64,000 nt of DNA from Marinicrinis sediminis (GCF_042685085.1 NZ_JBHUMM010000002.1:62001-126000); one strand, 5' to 3'. Counted from the first letter of the stretch, positions 1-9,405 are shown. Notes: a model not told the origin generated them from the sequence alone. A program made the numbers and translations.

Positions 1-2037
1 GAGTTGCTTGGTCGTCCGGGTAAACGGTCTGACAATTTCGGCCTGACCATCGCCAGCCACCAGAAGATAACCGGTTATCCATTGTACATCCTCAGCCAGT
101 TTCTTCACTTTGTACGCATACGTTCTGGCCTCTTCCTGTTCGACTGTTGGCTCGTTCGATCCGGTTTGCGGATCTGAATCTGCCCCTTGCTCCATGTAAA
201 TCTCATACACTTGCTGATCAGACGTTCTGGCTCTGGCAATCGGGCCAGCGCCATCATAAAACGCGCCCTTAAAATCAGTAATTTGCTCCACCTGATCCAA
301 ACCAGGCAATGCCTCAAAATGCCATGTATTTGCATCCTGTGCCTGTGGCGCGTACACGTGACCATCTGGATGAAGCAGAAGTGGAATGACATGTGAGGTG
401 GCCTCTCTCCATGCTCCCGCCCACTCCCTATCCGTTGTCATCTCGATTGGATCAAAGGGTTGAACAAGGTTGGCATTGGATTTGTCTACCGCCACCATAT
501 TTCCGTCTTCGAGTGCCAGCAGCCAGTGCTGATACAGATCAATGGCCTGACTAATTCTCCCGGTGCCCTGCAGCATCTTGCATGCAGGGGATGCCAACAT
601 GAATTGTCCCTCCTTCGTCAAGTAAGCCTCATGGGAAACGATCTGATCGATCTCGGCAGGCAACGATGTGGGCTGGAACAATCCTTTCTCATCCAGCTGC
701 CATACCTTCCCCGCCGACAACAGATGGAACGAGTCACTTGTCGCGAACATGTGCGCTTCCCCTGGAAATTGGCCCAGTGAAACGAATGGCTCCGCATGCT
801 GAATGTGCGTTCCCAGCTGTCCATACTGGTTGGAACCCCAGCTCCATACATGCCCTTGCTGATCCAGTGCCAGGGCATGATCCGTTCCGAGTGCCAGTTC
901 CACGATATGTTCGAGTCCCGGCAGTTGAGCGAACGCTGGCTCACGTGACTCCTCACCCTCGTGCGAATCGTCTCGTGCCCGTTCACTTGGTTGTGGATGG
1001 TGTTCTCCTGTCAGAGCGTGATGGGAGGAAGAAGCCCATACCGTTCCGTCTGCCTTTACAGCCACCAAAAAGTCAGAATGGGCGTACAGGTTCACCAACA
1101 CATCGAGCGCTACTTTGTCTACTTTTCCCGATAAGCTGTTCAGTATCAGCCAATCCCCTTCATCCTGAATAATCAGCACCTCGTCAGACAAGCCCGCCTG
1201 TAGCTCTTGCACGTCTTGGGCCTGATAGAGGGTCTGGTAATCGGGAACCGGATGCTCTGCATATCTATCGTACGAGATGACCACAATCTCCTGATTTTGT
1301 TTCAGACCATACAATCGGAAATAACCAGCCTCAACGCGAGATAATCCTGTATTCGATCTCATCAAACGGGGGTCAGTAAACACCGGTTCTCCATCCTCAC
1401 CATAAGCGGGCTTCCACTCATACAGGGAACCATTCTGTTTCAATACATATACCTGATCATGCAGAGCCTGGGTGAAGCTCTTGACTTCATCGAAACCCGT
1501 TATCGGAAAAGGCTCGCCCTCATTTAAGTACCAAAGCTGATCCTCATCATCGAGCGCAAATTCTCCATCTAGTGCTTTCACCTTGGGGAGCCCTGCCACC
1601 TTGTCGGCAAAATTCTTCACTGGCTCCTGATCTCCCCGCATGCCCCACACATAGACAGAGCCGTCCTTATCCAGTGCATAGGAAGTTCCGAATTCGAAGC
1701 CGTAGCCCGCCATATCTGCCCATTTTCTCGCACTAATCTGACGGATGCCTTCCAACATATCGGCAGGCATCGGAGGAGCGAGTTGTGGCCGATTTCCCTC
1801 CTGTTCCTTGAACATACCGCCCTGGGTTGCAGAATGATCCTCTTCACAGAACGTAAACTGAAACGATGATTGAACAGGTTGCCCTTCTTCCTCCCCCATC
1901 CCCTCGTCTTCCCTGTCATCGCCATCACGGTGATCGATCGTTCCTTTCACAACCGGTGTCCGCTTCTCATCTCCCTGACCTTCGCAGCCTGCCACCATCA
2001 TCATGACAGCCACGAACAGCAGCACCCATATCCTCAT
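1..2037 (-). CDS. lipoprotein with RCC1-like repeats (partial, 3' end outside window)
   Basis: The reading frame starts at ATG 2037 and stays open to base 1, giving 679 codons with no stop, so the C-terminus lies beyond the window. Residues 1-18 form a short hydrophobic signal ending in a V-A-G-C lipobox, predicting export and lipid anchoring at Cys18. An acidic linker follows. Around residues 126-131 (SVYVWG) and 396-410 (VWSWGSNQYGQLG) there are motifs of the RCC1 / beta-propeller type, interspersed with 'ALD..G.V' strands. Such repeats usually build a propeller used for binding rather than catalysis. A GAGG-like Shine-Dalgarno lies about 10 nt upstream. The gene has no obvious operon partner inside the window. 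Its specific ligand cannot be told from sequence. Confidence 0.8.
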   Translation of the reverse strand, partial: MRIWVLLFVAVMMMVAGCEGQGDEKRTPVVKGTIDHRDGDDREDEGMGEEEGQPVQSSFQFTFCEEDHSATQGGMFKEQEGNRPQLAPPMPADMLEGIRQISARKWADMAGYGFEFGTSYALDKDGSVYVWGMRGDQEPVKNFADKVAGLPKVKALDGEFALDDEDQLWYLNEGEPFPITGFDEVKSFTQALHDQVYVLKQNGSLYEWKPAYGEDGEPVFTDPRLMRSNTGLSRVEAGYFRLYGLKQNQEIVVISYDRYAEHPVPDYQTLYQAQDVQELQAGLSDEVLIIQDEGDWLILNSLSGKVDKVALDVLVNLYAHSDFLVAVKADGTVWASSSHHALTGEHHPQPSERARDDSHEGEESREPAFAQLPGLEHIVELALGTDHALALDQQGHVWSWGSNQYGQLGTHIQHAEPFVSLGQFPGEAHMFATSDSFHLLSAGKVWQLDEKGLFQPTSLPAEIDQIVSHEAYLTKEGQFMLASPACKMLQGTGRISQAIDLYQHWLLALEDGNMVAVDKSNANLVQPFDPIEMTTDREWAGAWREATSHVIPLLLHPDGHVYAPQAQDANTWHFEALPGLDQVEQITDFKGAFYDGAGPIARARTSDQQVYEIYMEQGADSDPQTGSNEPTVEQEEARTYAYKVKKLAEDVQWITGYLLVAGDGQAEIVRPFTRTTKQL

Positions 2038-2397
2038 TCAGGTCATCCTCATCTCTTTATCCATTTTTCCTTCTCATCCCGTACTCGTTCTTATGTGCCG
2101 TTCGGCCGACTTGTAAATCCTTGCTTCCCGAATATGTATACGCAGACTCTTCGTCCTTTTCCCCTGCCATTCAACATCCGCTATAAAAAATAGACGGATC
2201 TACGAGGTTCCCTGTTCATTTTTTTTGTCTCTGGCATTTGCCACAACGTTTGTCCGTGACGATTGTTCCTTTTCCCTTTCATTTCTTCCAGGTAATTCTT
2301 CATTTCTAACAGGCGTTTGTGCGAAAGGCTTGTCTCTGACTCCTGCCCTTGACCTTGGTGCCGAGCAGACAGGCTGAATGTGCGTTCTGTATCATGC
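2038..2397. other. intergenic region, no convincing gene
   Basis: This stretch separates the leftward lipoprotein gene from the leftward HTH gene. It should contain the lipoprotein promoter, but I see no clear -35/-10 pair. Short open frames here have no ribosome binding site and an unusual composition, so none is called. Confidence 0.5.
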
Positions 2398-2433
2398 AAA
2401 AAGGACCTTCTACCATGATAGAAGATCCTTTTT
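2398..2433 (-). terminator. rho-independent terminator after the HTH gene
   Basis: An inverted repeat pairs 2398-2412 with 2419-2433 (15-bp arms with one mismatch, 6-nt loop). It has A-runs on the left and T-runs on the right, so it can act in both directions. It lies about 50 bp past the stop of the leftward HTH gene. Confidence 0.8.
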
Positions 2434-2481
2434 GTCATTCTGCTTATGCGATTGTCTGTCATGCTTGTCCACACACAAACG

Positions 2482-3072
2482 TTACTGTCCTTCTGCTTCC
2501 TTCAAACTATCCATTTGATTTGCCGCTGTTTCAATGGATAACAGAAATTGTGGAAACTGAAAAAAGTCAGACAGCTTCTTCAAAATTTCAGGATGCGGGT
2601 TGGCCCCTTGATGGATGTATTTGCGAAGCGTGGCCGGACTAATCTCAATCCATCGACATACATCCGTAGCGGATACGTCATGCACTGCCAGCAGGCCTGC
2701 CAAAATCCGATTGTGAACCGGAGAGTTCTTGATCACGCGGAACATAAACTTGCTTTCCTCCGGAATCTCGATCTCAGGATTCCCCTGCTGCTCAGCAAAT
2801 ACGATATGCTCCGGAAGTCCCAGGAGCTCCGCTACCTTGCGCTGATTGTCTTCACTCGGCATTCTGCCTTCATAGACCCAGGCGGCTACCGTTCGTGGTG
2901 ACACACCGATTTTTTTTGCAAGTTCAGAGAGTTTGATGTTCTCAACGATTAATACAGACATAAGCACCCGGTTCTGTACATTCCAGCTGTTCGGACGTCT
3001 GAATCGACTAATGCGTACACCTTTTCCAATATGATGTCTATTTTGCTTGGCTAACTCATGAATAGTTGGCAC
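2482..3072 (-). CDS. two-domain helix-turn-helix regulator
   Basis: This is a 196-residue cytoplasmic protein with two XRE-like helix-turn-helix segments. The first spans residues 47-87 (LSELAKKIGVSPRTVAAW) and the second about 122-175 (VSATDVCRWIEISPATLRKYI). A linker rich in Glu and Pro separates them. The start is GTG 3072, chosen because GAGGTG sits 7 nt upstream. The gene stands alone and is followed by a strong hairpin terminator. The paired HTH arrangement suggests a DNA-binding regulator that recognises two half-sites with one chain, but no target or effector domain is visible. The function beyond DNA binding is unknown. Confidence 0.75.
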   Translation of the reverse strand: MPTIHELAKQNRHHIGKGVRISRFRRPNSWNVQNRVLMSVLIVENIKLSELAKKIGVSPRTVAAWVYEGRMPSEDNQRKVAELLGLPEHIVFAEQQGNPEIEIPEESKFMFRVIKNSPVHNRILAGLLAVHDVSATDVCRWIEISPATLRKYIHQGANPHPEILKKLSDFFQFPQFLLSIETAANQMDSLKEAEGQ

Positions 3073-3234
3073 AGATTCTCACCTCAAAAATTTACTTCTA
3101 CATATCATCTAACAAAGTGACAATAGATTAACCTTCTTCGTTAATTTAGTTTATACGTCTTCGAAAGAGATTGCAATACAAGTTGAGACGCGCGTAATTC
3201 AGTTGAGGTGAGTAAACCGATGAAACGTTTGTTT

Positions 3235-5484
3235 TTATCGCCCATCTATCCCATTATTTGTGCGGATGAAGCCGATTTGATCTAGTGCAATCTGTCCACC
3301 ATATTCCGTAGGAAATTGGAAAATAATTTGTTGTAACGTATCCCAATCAAACGCCGGATTCTGGTTTTCAAACTGCTGACGGTCAAATCGAAGCGTCTGC
3401 AGCACCTCTTCGGAATCATTCCCCAGATAGCCATTCTTCACCCATTTGTCCAGCCATTCGGTCTTCATAAATGGCGTACGTATCACCGGAGGCACCCCAA
3501 TCCCCTCTTCGAACTGGAGCGAGGCTTTATTTCCCTGTCCGTCCACGGCGACAAGCTCGATCGCCAGCGGTCTTGTATCTTCCTCCGTCAGCACAGCCGG
3601 ACGAACCACATCCGTTACTCTGCTAATATCAAAGGTCAGACCATCGTAAGCGAGCAGTGGATCTGCCTGGTCCAATCGCTCCAGATCAATGACATATTGT
3701 CCACCCTGGCCAGCCTGCCAGGTCAGATAGACCACATCATTTCTGCGTTTGCCGGAATCATTGCGACTTTCCAGCTCCGCTTCCTTCCAACCCGTTACAT
3801 GCCGAGCTTCGATGGCAGCCCGTCCATAGCCACATGTTCCTAGTTTGTCATCTTCCTCAAAATCACATATGGAGCGCATGAGCGAATCGGCATAGCGTTG
3901 CACGTAAACGCGATCTGGCAGCCAGGACAACCCATGGCGGTAATCCTGAAACATCGGCAAATACGCAAGGCGGTCTCGCAGGGTAACCTCCAGAAATGCG
4001 CCGATCCATGTCTTTGCAATCTCCCGCTGCTCCTCGCCGGACATGAGGGCTCCGCGATTGATAAACAGGCTTCGTGGAAAGGTCAGATCGGTATCACCCC
4101 AAACCATATTGAACTGACCATGATTGGCCCCTTCCACATATAACGACGATTTGAAATGAAAGGGCGCATCCGTTGTAAACTTCACACGATCATATTGCCG
4201 ATCACCGCTGAACCAGTTAACATCACTGTCATGGGCGCCCTGAATCACCAGATAGGACACATCCTTCACCACCGCTGCCTGATCTCCGGTAGCTGCATCC
4301 GTCGGAGCAATGGCCACGACCGAATCGATAGAAAAGTGATAGTCCCACTGTTGATCTGCATCTTTCGGATCTTGCTTCAATTCGTTATATACCGCCGCCA
4401 TCGCTACGGCCTGACCGCCTCTGGAATGACCGATCAGAGAAATATGATCCATATCGATCTTCTCATACAGTTCATGCTGCGCGTCCCCATTCCATTGCTC
4501 GAACCATTTCAGATGCTCCAGCAACATGATGGCTCTCATTCGGTAGTCTCCATTGATTCCTTTCGACCAGGAGCCGTTCAGGAAATTTTCATCCACAGAC
4601 ACAGCCGCAAAACCTCGGCTGGCCAGCATCTCGGTCAGATAGACGTATCCGGGATCAGAAAATTCCTCCATTTTGTGATTGCCGTGCACGATCAGCACGA
4701 GCGGAAAAGGTCCGTCGCCCTCTGGCAAATACAGGGTGCCGTTGACAGGCAGCTCCTTCTCATCAAAACCCCAGTACAGCGAACGCAGCCAATTCCATTT
4801 GCTTACGATCTTGCTTCCGTCCACCGTCCCCGTGACATAGTCGGCCTGCTTGCCGAATTCAGGCCGTGGTCGTGTATCACCACTGCCATACGTCCGAATC
4901 AGGACACCGTGATCACCGTACGCAGCTGGATGCGGCAGCGCTTGCAGATCGTCCAGCGCCTGTGGTTTTTCCAGCTGTTCATAGCGGTACAGATCATGAC
5001 CCGGCGTCACGCTCCAGAGAACATTAAAGCCAAGCCAGACGACCGCAGCAGCAGCCAGCCCTTTGCTCCAGTTCGAATTCGGTCTCGCCGCATACAGCGC
5101 GAAAGCTGCCCCTGTGAACGTTCCGAATGCCAGTCCATAGATCGTAAAAAAGATCTCTGCCCGGTTACCGGTATGAAACTGCTCCAGCACCATGTAGATC
5201 GTGACGCCGGACAGGGCACTCCCAATCCAAAAATGCCAGGGCAGCGGCAGTCGTGTCCATTTCAGCAACCAGTAGCTGGTCCGCCAAAGGATGACCGAAG
5301 CGGCATGTGCCCCGATCATCAGAATGATGATATCCAGCGCCGTGCCAAGCCCAGTCTGAATATAATAGCCCGCCAGAAACAAAATCGTTTCGGCAACGAT
5401 TAGATTACCAATGAGTGCACCCTTCCAGGTTAGTCTTCCAAAACCGTATAATCTGGCAAGCTGTCTGCGCAATCCGGTTTGCAT
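3235..5484 (-). CDS. membrane-anchored alpha/beta hydrolase
   Basis: This is a 749-residue protein. The first ~155 residues contain about five hydrophobic membrane segments. A long extracytoplasmic-looking alpha/beta-hydrolase domain follows, with the strand and oxyanion region LVLIVHGNH and the nucleophile elbow GHSRGG (Ser near residue 353). A His in EGANHGQF is the likely catalytic base. The C-terminal ~250 residues look like a beta-rich accessory domain. The fold resembles dienelactone-hydrolase/PAF-acetylhydrolase-like esterases, and the substrate is unknown. ATG 5484 is preferred over the upstream ATG 5520 because GAGAGG lies about 9 nt before it, whereas 5520 has no ribosome binding site. 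Confidence 0.8.
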   Translation of the reverse strand: MQTGLRRQLARLYGFGRLTWKGALIGNLIVAETILFLAGYYIQTGLGTALDIIILMIGAHAASVILWRTSYWLLKWTRLPLPWHFWIGSALSGVTIYMVLEQFHTGNRAEIFFTIYGLAFGTFTGAAFALYAARPNSNWSKGLAAAAVVWLGFNVLWSVTPGHDLYRYEQLEKPQALDDLQALPHPAAYGDHGVLIRTYGSGDTRPRPEFGKQADYVTGTVDGSKIVSKWNWLRSLYWGFDEKELPVNGTLYLPEGDGPFPLVLIVHGNHKMEEFSDPGYVYLTEMLASRGFAAVSVDENFLNGSWSKGINGDYRMRAIMLLEHLKWFEQWNGDAQHELYEKIDMDHISLIGHSRGGQAVAMAAVYNELKQDPKDADQQWDYHFSIDSVVAIAPTDAATGDQAAVVKDVSYLVIQGAHDSDVNWFSGDRQYDRVKFTTDAPFHFKSSLYVEGANHGQFNMVWGDTDLTFPRSLFINRGALMSGEEQREIAKTWIGAFLEVTLRDRLAYLPMFQDYRHGLSWLPDRVYVQRYADSLMRSICDFEEDDKLGTCGYGRAAIEARHVTGWKEAELESRNDSGKRRNDVVYLTWQAGQGGQYVIDLERLDQADPLLAYDGLTFDISRVTDVVRPAVLTEEDTRPLAIELVAVDGQGNKASLQFEEGIGVPPVIRTPFMKTEWLDKWVKNGYLGNDSEEVLQTLRFDRQQFENQNPAFDWDTLQQIIFQFPTEYGGQIALDQIGFIRTNNGIDGR

Positions 5485-5585
5485 GCTTACATTCCTCTCT
5501 GCTCCTGCCCATATTCCCATTCTATTAAATGACGTTATTGTCTATTAAATCATGCCGGACAACGGTTTGCAAAATTCCACCAAAC

Positions 5586-5614
5586 GAAAAAAGGAGAACG
5601 ATAAATCGCTCTCC
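5586..5614 (-). terminator. terminator of the ThuA/Gfo operon
   Basis: A GGAGA-CGAT hairpin with complementary ATCG-TCTCC is followed by a T-run when read leftward (the A-rich stretch at 5586-5592 on the + strand). It sits about 45 bp beyond the stop of the last oxidoreductase gene. Confidence 0.75.
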
Positions 5615-5657
5615 CATTCCCATTTGTTACTGGCTATTCCGTGCATTTGCGCAGATC

Positions 5658-6857
5658 TCAGCTCGGTATAATTTTCATGAATGGCTTGACCGGTACTTCC
5701 ACACGCTTCCCTTCAATCGCGGATTGAATAATGGCGTCCATTACCCGTTGAACCTGGGCGCCATCTGCATAGGTAGGACGATCCGCTTCGGCCTCATCAG
5801 AATCCGTATGTGGGGAGTCGGAATGGGCTGCATGATCCCGGATGGCATCTACCCATTTCCAAATTTCATTTTTTTCTGAAATTCGCCATGGGCGAAAACG
5901 CTGTTCACTCGGTTCTGCCTCATCATTCCACCCTGGCAGGGATGGAATGTCAATGGGCTGCCATTTCTTCTGAATCCCTGTATTCGGTGCATACCACAGC
6001 TTCGTACCCAGTTCGCTCGTCAACAAATGCAAACTGCCTTCTGAGCCATGCAGCATCATTTCAATCGTTTGATTGCGATTTCCCTGAGCCGAAATCCAGC
6101 TCGTCTGAAATACTGCATGTGCGCCGTTGTCGAACGTTCCACTGAACAAGATGGAGTCCGCCGCCTGATCCGGATTGGTGCGTTCTGGCAGCTCTACCAG
6201 CTTGCCTTCTTGCAGAAACTTCATGCTGGCCTGCACGTGTGTAAGTTTCTGCTGCACAGCATACTGGACAAAATCGATCAGATGCGAGCCCAGGTCAGCC
6301 AAAACACCGTCAATCCCGCCCTGTTCCACGCTTCCACGCCAGCCAGGGGGGCCGGACAGCCCATAGTCACCCGAATACTCGAACTTTCCGGACAGAAACG
6401 TTCCGATGGCCTGCTGCTCGATCATATGCCTGATCTTTCGAATACCGGGATGCTCCCGATATGTAAAATTCACCCCGTGAACCATGCCCGATTCCGTTAC
6501 ATGATGCAGCATTTGCTCAGCCTCAAGCCCATCGAGCGCCAGTGGCTTCTCACATAGCACATGGACACCGCGGTCTACCGCATACAACGTAACCGGCAAG
6601 TGAAGGTGATTCGGCGTCACGATACAGACACCGTCCAGCTCCTCTGCGGCCAGCATATCCTGATAAGAACGATACGTGTTTGGAATCTGGTATTTTTCAG
6701 CCATCTTGACTGCATTCTCACCGTTTCGACTGCAGATCGCAGCAATCTCGACATCCGGATGCTGCTGCAGAACAGGAAGATACCATAGATCGGCAAACCA
6801 GCTCGCGCCTACCAATCCGATTCGAACCTGCTGCTGCTCTCTATGATCTCTTTTCAA
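5658..6857 (-). CDS. Gfo/Idh/MocA-family oxidoreductase
   Basis: This NAD(P)-dependent sugar or cyclitol dehydrogenase-like protein has 399 residues from the preferred start. An N-terminal Rossmann strand-turn (IGLVGASWF) and the EKPLA motif near residues 103-107 mark the family, and the C-terminal alpha/beta domain contains DLGSHLIDF. It is the last gene of a leftward trio with a second family member and ThuA, pointing to catabolism of a sugar or polyol derivative. The in-frame ATG 6872 has AGGA directly against it. TTG 6857 has GGAGG 7 nt upstream, so TTG is the likelier start. The substrate is not deducible. Confidence 0.85.
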   Translation of the reverse strand: MKRDHREQQQVRIGLVGASWFADLWYLPVLQQHPDVEIAAICSRNGENAVKMAEKYQIPNTYRSYQDMLAAEELDGVCIVTPNHLHLPVTLYAVDRGVHVLCEKPLALDGLEAEQMLHHVTESGMVHGVNFTYREHPGIRKIRHMIEQQAIGTFLSGKFEYSGDYGLSGPPGWRGSVEQGGIDGVLADLGSHLIDFVQYAVQQKLTHVQASMKFLQEGKLVELPERTNPDQAADSILFSGTFDNGAHAVFQTSWISAQGNRNQTIEMMLHGSEGSLHLLTSELGTKLWYAPNTGIQKKWQPIDIPSLPGWNDEAEPSEQRFRPWRISEKNEIWKWVDAIRDHAAHSDSPHTDSDEAEADRPTYADGAQVQRVMDAIIQSAIEGKRVEVPVKPFMKIIPS

Positions 6858-6911
6858 TCGCCTTCCTCCCATTCCTGTCGAACTTTTCAGGTCACTACTC
6901 GGAGTACATGA

Positions 6912-7976
6912 TCAGTCTAGCACATGCCGTCTGCCCTCTCTGGAAGACTGAATAATCGCATCCAAAAGTCGCTGATTGATAAACCCATCCATGAACTGAG
7001 GCGCGTCCTTGCGCTCCCCTTCCTGAATCATGCCGATAAAATCCTCCAACTGGTTCATCCGATAAGATTCAGGCACTGACCAGGTTTCAAACTGGCTCTC
7101 CCAGGCGTTTTCAGCGTCTCTCGGCAGACAAATACGCAATTCATCCGGACGCTCGCAATTGACCTGGATCGTGCCTTCATCCCCGTACAAGGTGACCTGC
7201 TGGTGGTTGCCATAACCGAACGCGTTGCGGGTCGTCATGAAATGACCCACTACTTCGCCTTCCAATTCCCCGTGGAAGCTGACATAATCATCGACGTCTA
7301 CCGCGCGCATTGAGCCGGATTTCACATCCCTGCGTTCTGGGATAAAGGTAGACATTAATCCTTGTACTGACGTAAACTCCCCGACAAAATAGCGGGCACA
7401 ATCTATCATATGAGCACCGAGATCCCCTAATGCCCCTGAACCCGACCATTCCTCGCTAAACCGCCACGTGTGCGGGGTGTTGAACATCGGCGCGCCCCAC
7501 TGCTGCAGATACTCCACCTGAATATGACGAATCGTTCCCAGCTTGCCCTGCTCCAGCAACGCCTTTGCATAGCGAAAGGCAGCGACATAACGGTAGGAAA
7601 ATCCAACCATGCATACAATGGGATTTTGGTCATACTGCTCCTTCAGGGCCACCGCTTCCTCAAACGTAACCGTAAACGGCTTTTCCGTCATGATCGGCTT
7701 CTGATGAGCGATGCAGAGGGATATGACGGGCGCATGAAACTTGTTGGGCGTAATGGATATGACCGCATCCACCTGCTCACTGGCAATTAGCCCTTCCACC
7801 TCTGTAAATTGCTGTTCGGAAGGGATGGAGAGCTTGGCACCTGTTTCAGCCAGCAACTCCGCATTCACATCGCAAATGGCCGTTACCTCTGCATGATCCA
7901 GCTCGGACAGCAACCGGATATGATGATTCGCCATGCCTCCAAGACCAATCACGCCAAACCTGATTTTAGTAGACAT
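6912..7976 (-). CDS. Gfo/Idh/MocA-family oxidoreductase
   Basis: This 354-residue protein has the nucleotide-binding motif GVIGLGGMA at its N-terminus, EKPF near residue 96 and DLGAHMIDCARYF in the C-terminal domain. All are typical of NAD(P)-dependent oxidoreductases that act on sugars, inositols or aminated sugars. ATG 7976 is chosen because AGGAGG precedes it by about 10 nt. Upstream in-frame starts would add about 49 residues of non-family sequence. It lies between the ThuA gene (70-bp gap) and a second Gfo/Idh/MocA gene (54-bp gap). Pairing with ThuA is common in polysaccharide or disaccharide use, including 3-keto-sugar routes. That pathway assignment is an inference. Confidence 0.88.
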   Translation of the reverse strand: MSTKIRFGVIGLGGMANHHIRLLSELDHAEVTAICDVNAELLAETGAKLSIPSEQQFTEVEGLIASEQVDAVISITPNKFHAPVISLCIAHQKPIMTEKPFTVTFEEAVALKEQYDQNPIVCMVGFSYRYVAAFRYAKALLEQGKLGTIRHIQVEYLQQWGAPMFNTPHTWRFSEEWSGSGALGDLGAHMIDCARYFVGEFTSVQGLMSTFIPERRDVKSGSMRAVDVDDYVSFHGELEGEVVGHFMTTRNAFGYGNHQQVTLYGDEGTIQVNCERPDELRICLPRDAENAWESQFETWSVPESYRMNQLEDFIGMIQEGERKDAPQFMDGFINQRLLDAIIQSSREGRRHVLD

Positions 7977-8046
7977 CTCTGATCTTCCCTCCTGTCTCTT
8001 CCTGCTCGGCACTGTTTCTTGGCAATGTTTCTTGTCACCGTTGGGC

Positions 8047-8763
8047 TTACAGCTTCTCCAGCGGTTCAGTATTGCCGTAGATAAGCTCGCGCGCTTCAAG
8101 TGGCTTCGCCCATTCGATGGCATTGGAGATGACTTTCAGCACCTCTTTGTTGTAGTACGTTGGATAAGTCTCGTGTCCAGGACGGAAATAAAAGATCTTC
8201 CCTTTTCCCCGCTTGTAGGTAAGTCCGCTGCGGAATACCTCTCCGCCCGTAAACCAGGAAATAAAGATCAATTCGTCCGGTGTAGGAACATCAAAATGCT
8301 CTCCATACATTTCTTCCTGCTCCAGTTCAATGTATTCGGAGATGCCTTCTGTAATCGGATGCGTCGGGTCTACCACCCACAGACGTTCCTTCTCGCCCGC
8401 CTCTCTCCATTTCAAGCGGCACGTTTGCGTACCCATGAGCTTGTTGAAGATCTTCGCACAATGTCCTGAATGCAACACAATCAGTCCCATGCCATCCAGC
8501 ACACGCTGATGAACCCGATTCACAATCTCGTCTTCCACCTGATCATGACCCATATGTCCCCACCAGATCAAGACATCGGTCTGATCCAGCACTTCTTGTG
8601 TCAAGCCATGCTCCGGCTCCGCCAGTGTGGCTGTGCCAATCTCTCTGCCATCCTGCTTCAGGCCTTCCGCCAGCGCCACATGAATGCCCTCCGGATATAC
8701 CGCCTTTACCTCTTCGTCCTTCAATTCATGTAAATACTCATTCCAAATCGTTACCTTTGCCAT
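8047..8763 (-). CDS. ThuA-domain protein
   Basis: This 238-residue protein matches the ThuA (trehalose utilisation) class I glutamine-amidotransferase-like fold. Diagnostic segments include LIWWGHMGHDQV, LIVLHSGHCAKIF and GKIFYFRPGHETYPTY. It is the first gene of a leftward operon with two Gfo/Idh/MocA oxidoreductases and may act in keto-sugar metabolism. The start ATG 8763 has AGGAGG about 9 nt upstream. An upstream start would add residues with no family counterpart. No transporter or regulator accompanies the operon. Confidence 0.87.
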   Translation of the reverse strand: MAKVTIWNEYLHELKDEEVKAVYPEGIHVALAEGLKQDGREIGTATLAEPEHGLTQEVLDQTDVLIWWGHMGHDQVEDEIVNRVHQRVLDGMGLIVLHSGHCAKIFNKLMGTQTCRLKWREAGEKERLWVVDPTHPITEGISEYIELEQEEMYGEHFDVPTPDELIFISWFTGGEVFRSGLTYKRGKGKIFYFRPGHETYPTYYNKEVLKVISNAIEWAKPLEARELIYGNTEPLEKL

Positions 8764-8855
8764 TGGAAACATCCTCCTCAATCTGAATTGTTCATAGAGT
8801 GTGCTGTCAACCTTCCCCGCTTCCCTATATTCTACAGCCAATCTGCAAAAAATAC

Positions 8856-8869
8856 GGTAAACGATATTA
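8856..8869. promoter_or_regulatory. imperfect cre-like operator
   Basis: The sequence GGTAAACGATATTA matches a loose catabolite-responsive element (TGWAANCGNTNWCA) at all but two fixed positions. It lies about 33-46 bp downstream of the predicted thuA promoter -10, a usual roadblock position for CcpA or another LacI-type repressor. The right half is poor, so the call is tentative. Confidence 0.3.
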
Positions 8870-8901
8870 CTGAAAAGGTTTACATTTTTCAACTTGGATT
8901 G

Positions 8902-8931
8902 ATTGTATCACCTTATTAAATCAGGACTCAA
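8902..8931 (-). promoter_or_regulatory. predicted sigma-A promoter of the ThuA operon
   Basis: Read leftward, TTGAGT (8931-8926) and TACAAT (8907-8902) are separated by 18 bp. They lie about 140 bp upstream of the ThuA start. Confidence 0.5.
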
Positions 8932-9062
8932 CCGAGATCGCAGGATAGTATACAATGTGAGCAAAATTGCGCAATCAGGAATAAATCAGCGTGACGAAAC
9001 CGATACTGATACGTATAAAAAAAGCAATTTTTTGCCGCCATACCGTGTCAGGAGGATAAGCC

Positions 9063-9254
9063 ATGAACAGCAAAGATTTTTACCGGGTGCTGCTGCAGGA
9101 CTCCGGCGTCAACGCTCATTCCTACAAAACCATCTCCCAGAACATCCTGGAGAACCACACACTCTCGGAATATGAGAAAATGCAAGAACTCCAGGCGATG
9201 AATGAGATATTCCAGCAAATGAGCGATGAAGATCAGCATACGCTGTTAAACTAA
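9063..9254 (+). CDS. small conserved-looking hypothetical protein
   Basis: This is a 63-residue, probably helical, soluble protein with no signal peptide or membrane segment. It is preceded by AGGAGG about 6 nt before ATG 9063 and followed closely by a strong terminator, so it looks like a real monocistronic gene. Glu, Gln, Ser and Met are frequent, and charged heptad-like patterns (EKMQELQAMNEIFQQM) suggest an amphipathic helix. I do not recognise the family. Confidence 0.65.
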   Translation: MNSKDFYRVLLQDSGVNAHSYKTISQNILENHTLSEYEKMQELQAMNEIFQQMSDEDQHTLLN

Positions 9255-9267
9255 TACGTTTATTCGC

Positions 9268-9307
9268 AAAATCTCCAATCTGCGCCCGGCCCGGATTGGA
9301 GATTTTT
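9268..9307 (+). terminator. rho-independent terminator
   Basis: A perfect inverted repeat pairs AAATCTCCAATC (9269-9280) with GATTGGAGATTT (9294-9305) and ends in a T-run. It closes the small gene at 9063. Confidence 0.88.
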
Positions 9308-9332
9308 GCATAAACGGAACTTCCCTAACACT

Positions 9333-9366
9333 TACTTTTGTCAAGTATTTAACAATATGTTAGTAT
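9333..9366 (+). promoter_or_regulatory. hxlR promoter with overlapping palindrome
   Basis: TTGTCA (9338-9343) and TAGTAT (9361-9366) are 17 bp apart, a good sigma-A promoter. A TACTT-N5-AAGTA inverted repeat (9333-9347) overlaps the -35 box and is a candidate autoregulatory operator for the HxlR protein. Confidence 0.6.
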
Positions 9367-9405
9367 ATAGAGGTCATCGCCAACACAACCTGGAGGGATA
9401 TATAC

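Noticed and set aside
2181..2474. Leftward 97-codon frame between the lipoprotein and HTH genes
   Set aside because: It crosses the strong terminator hairpin at 2398-2433 and has no ribosome binding site.
4156..5403. Rightward open frame (415 codons) opposite the alpha/beta hydrolase
   Set aside because: It shows no family features or ribosome binding site, and the opposite strand encodes a clear hydrolase.
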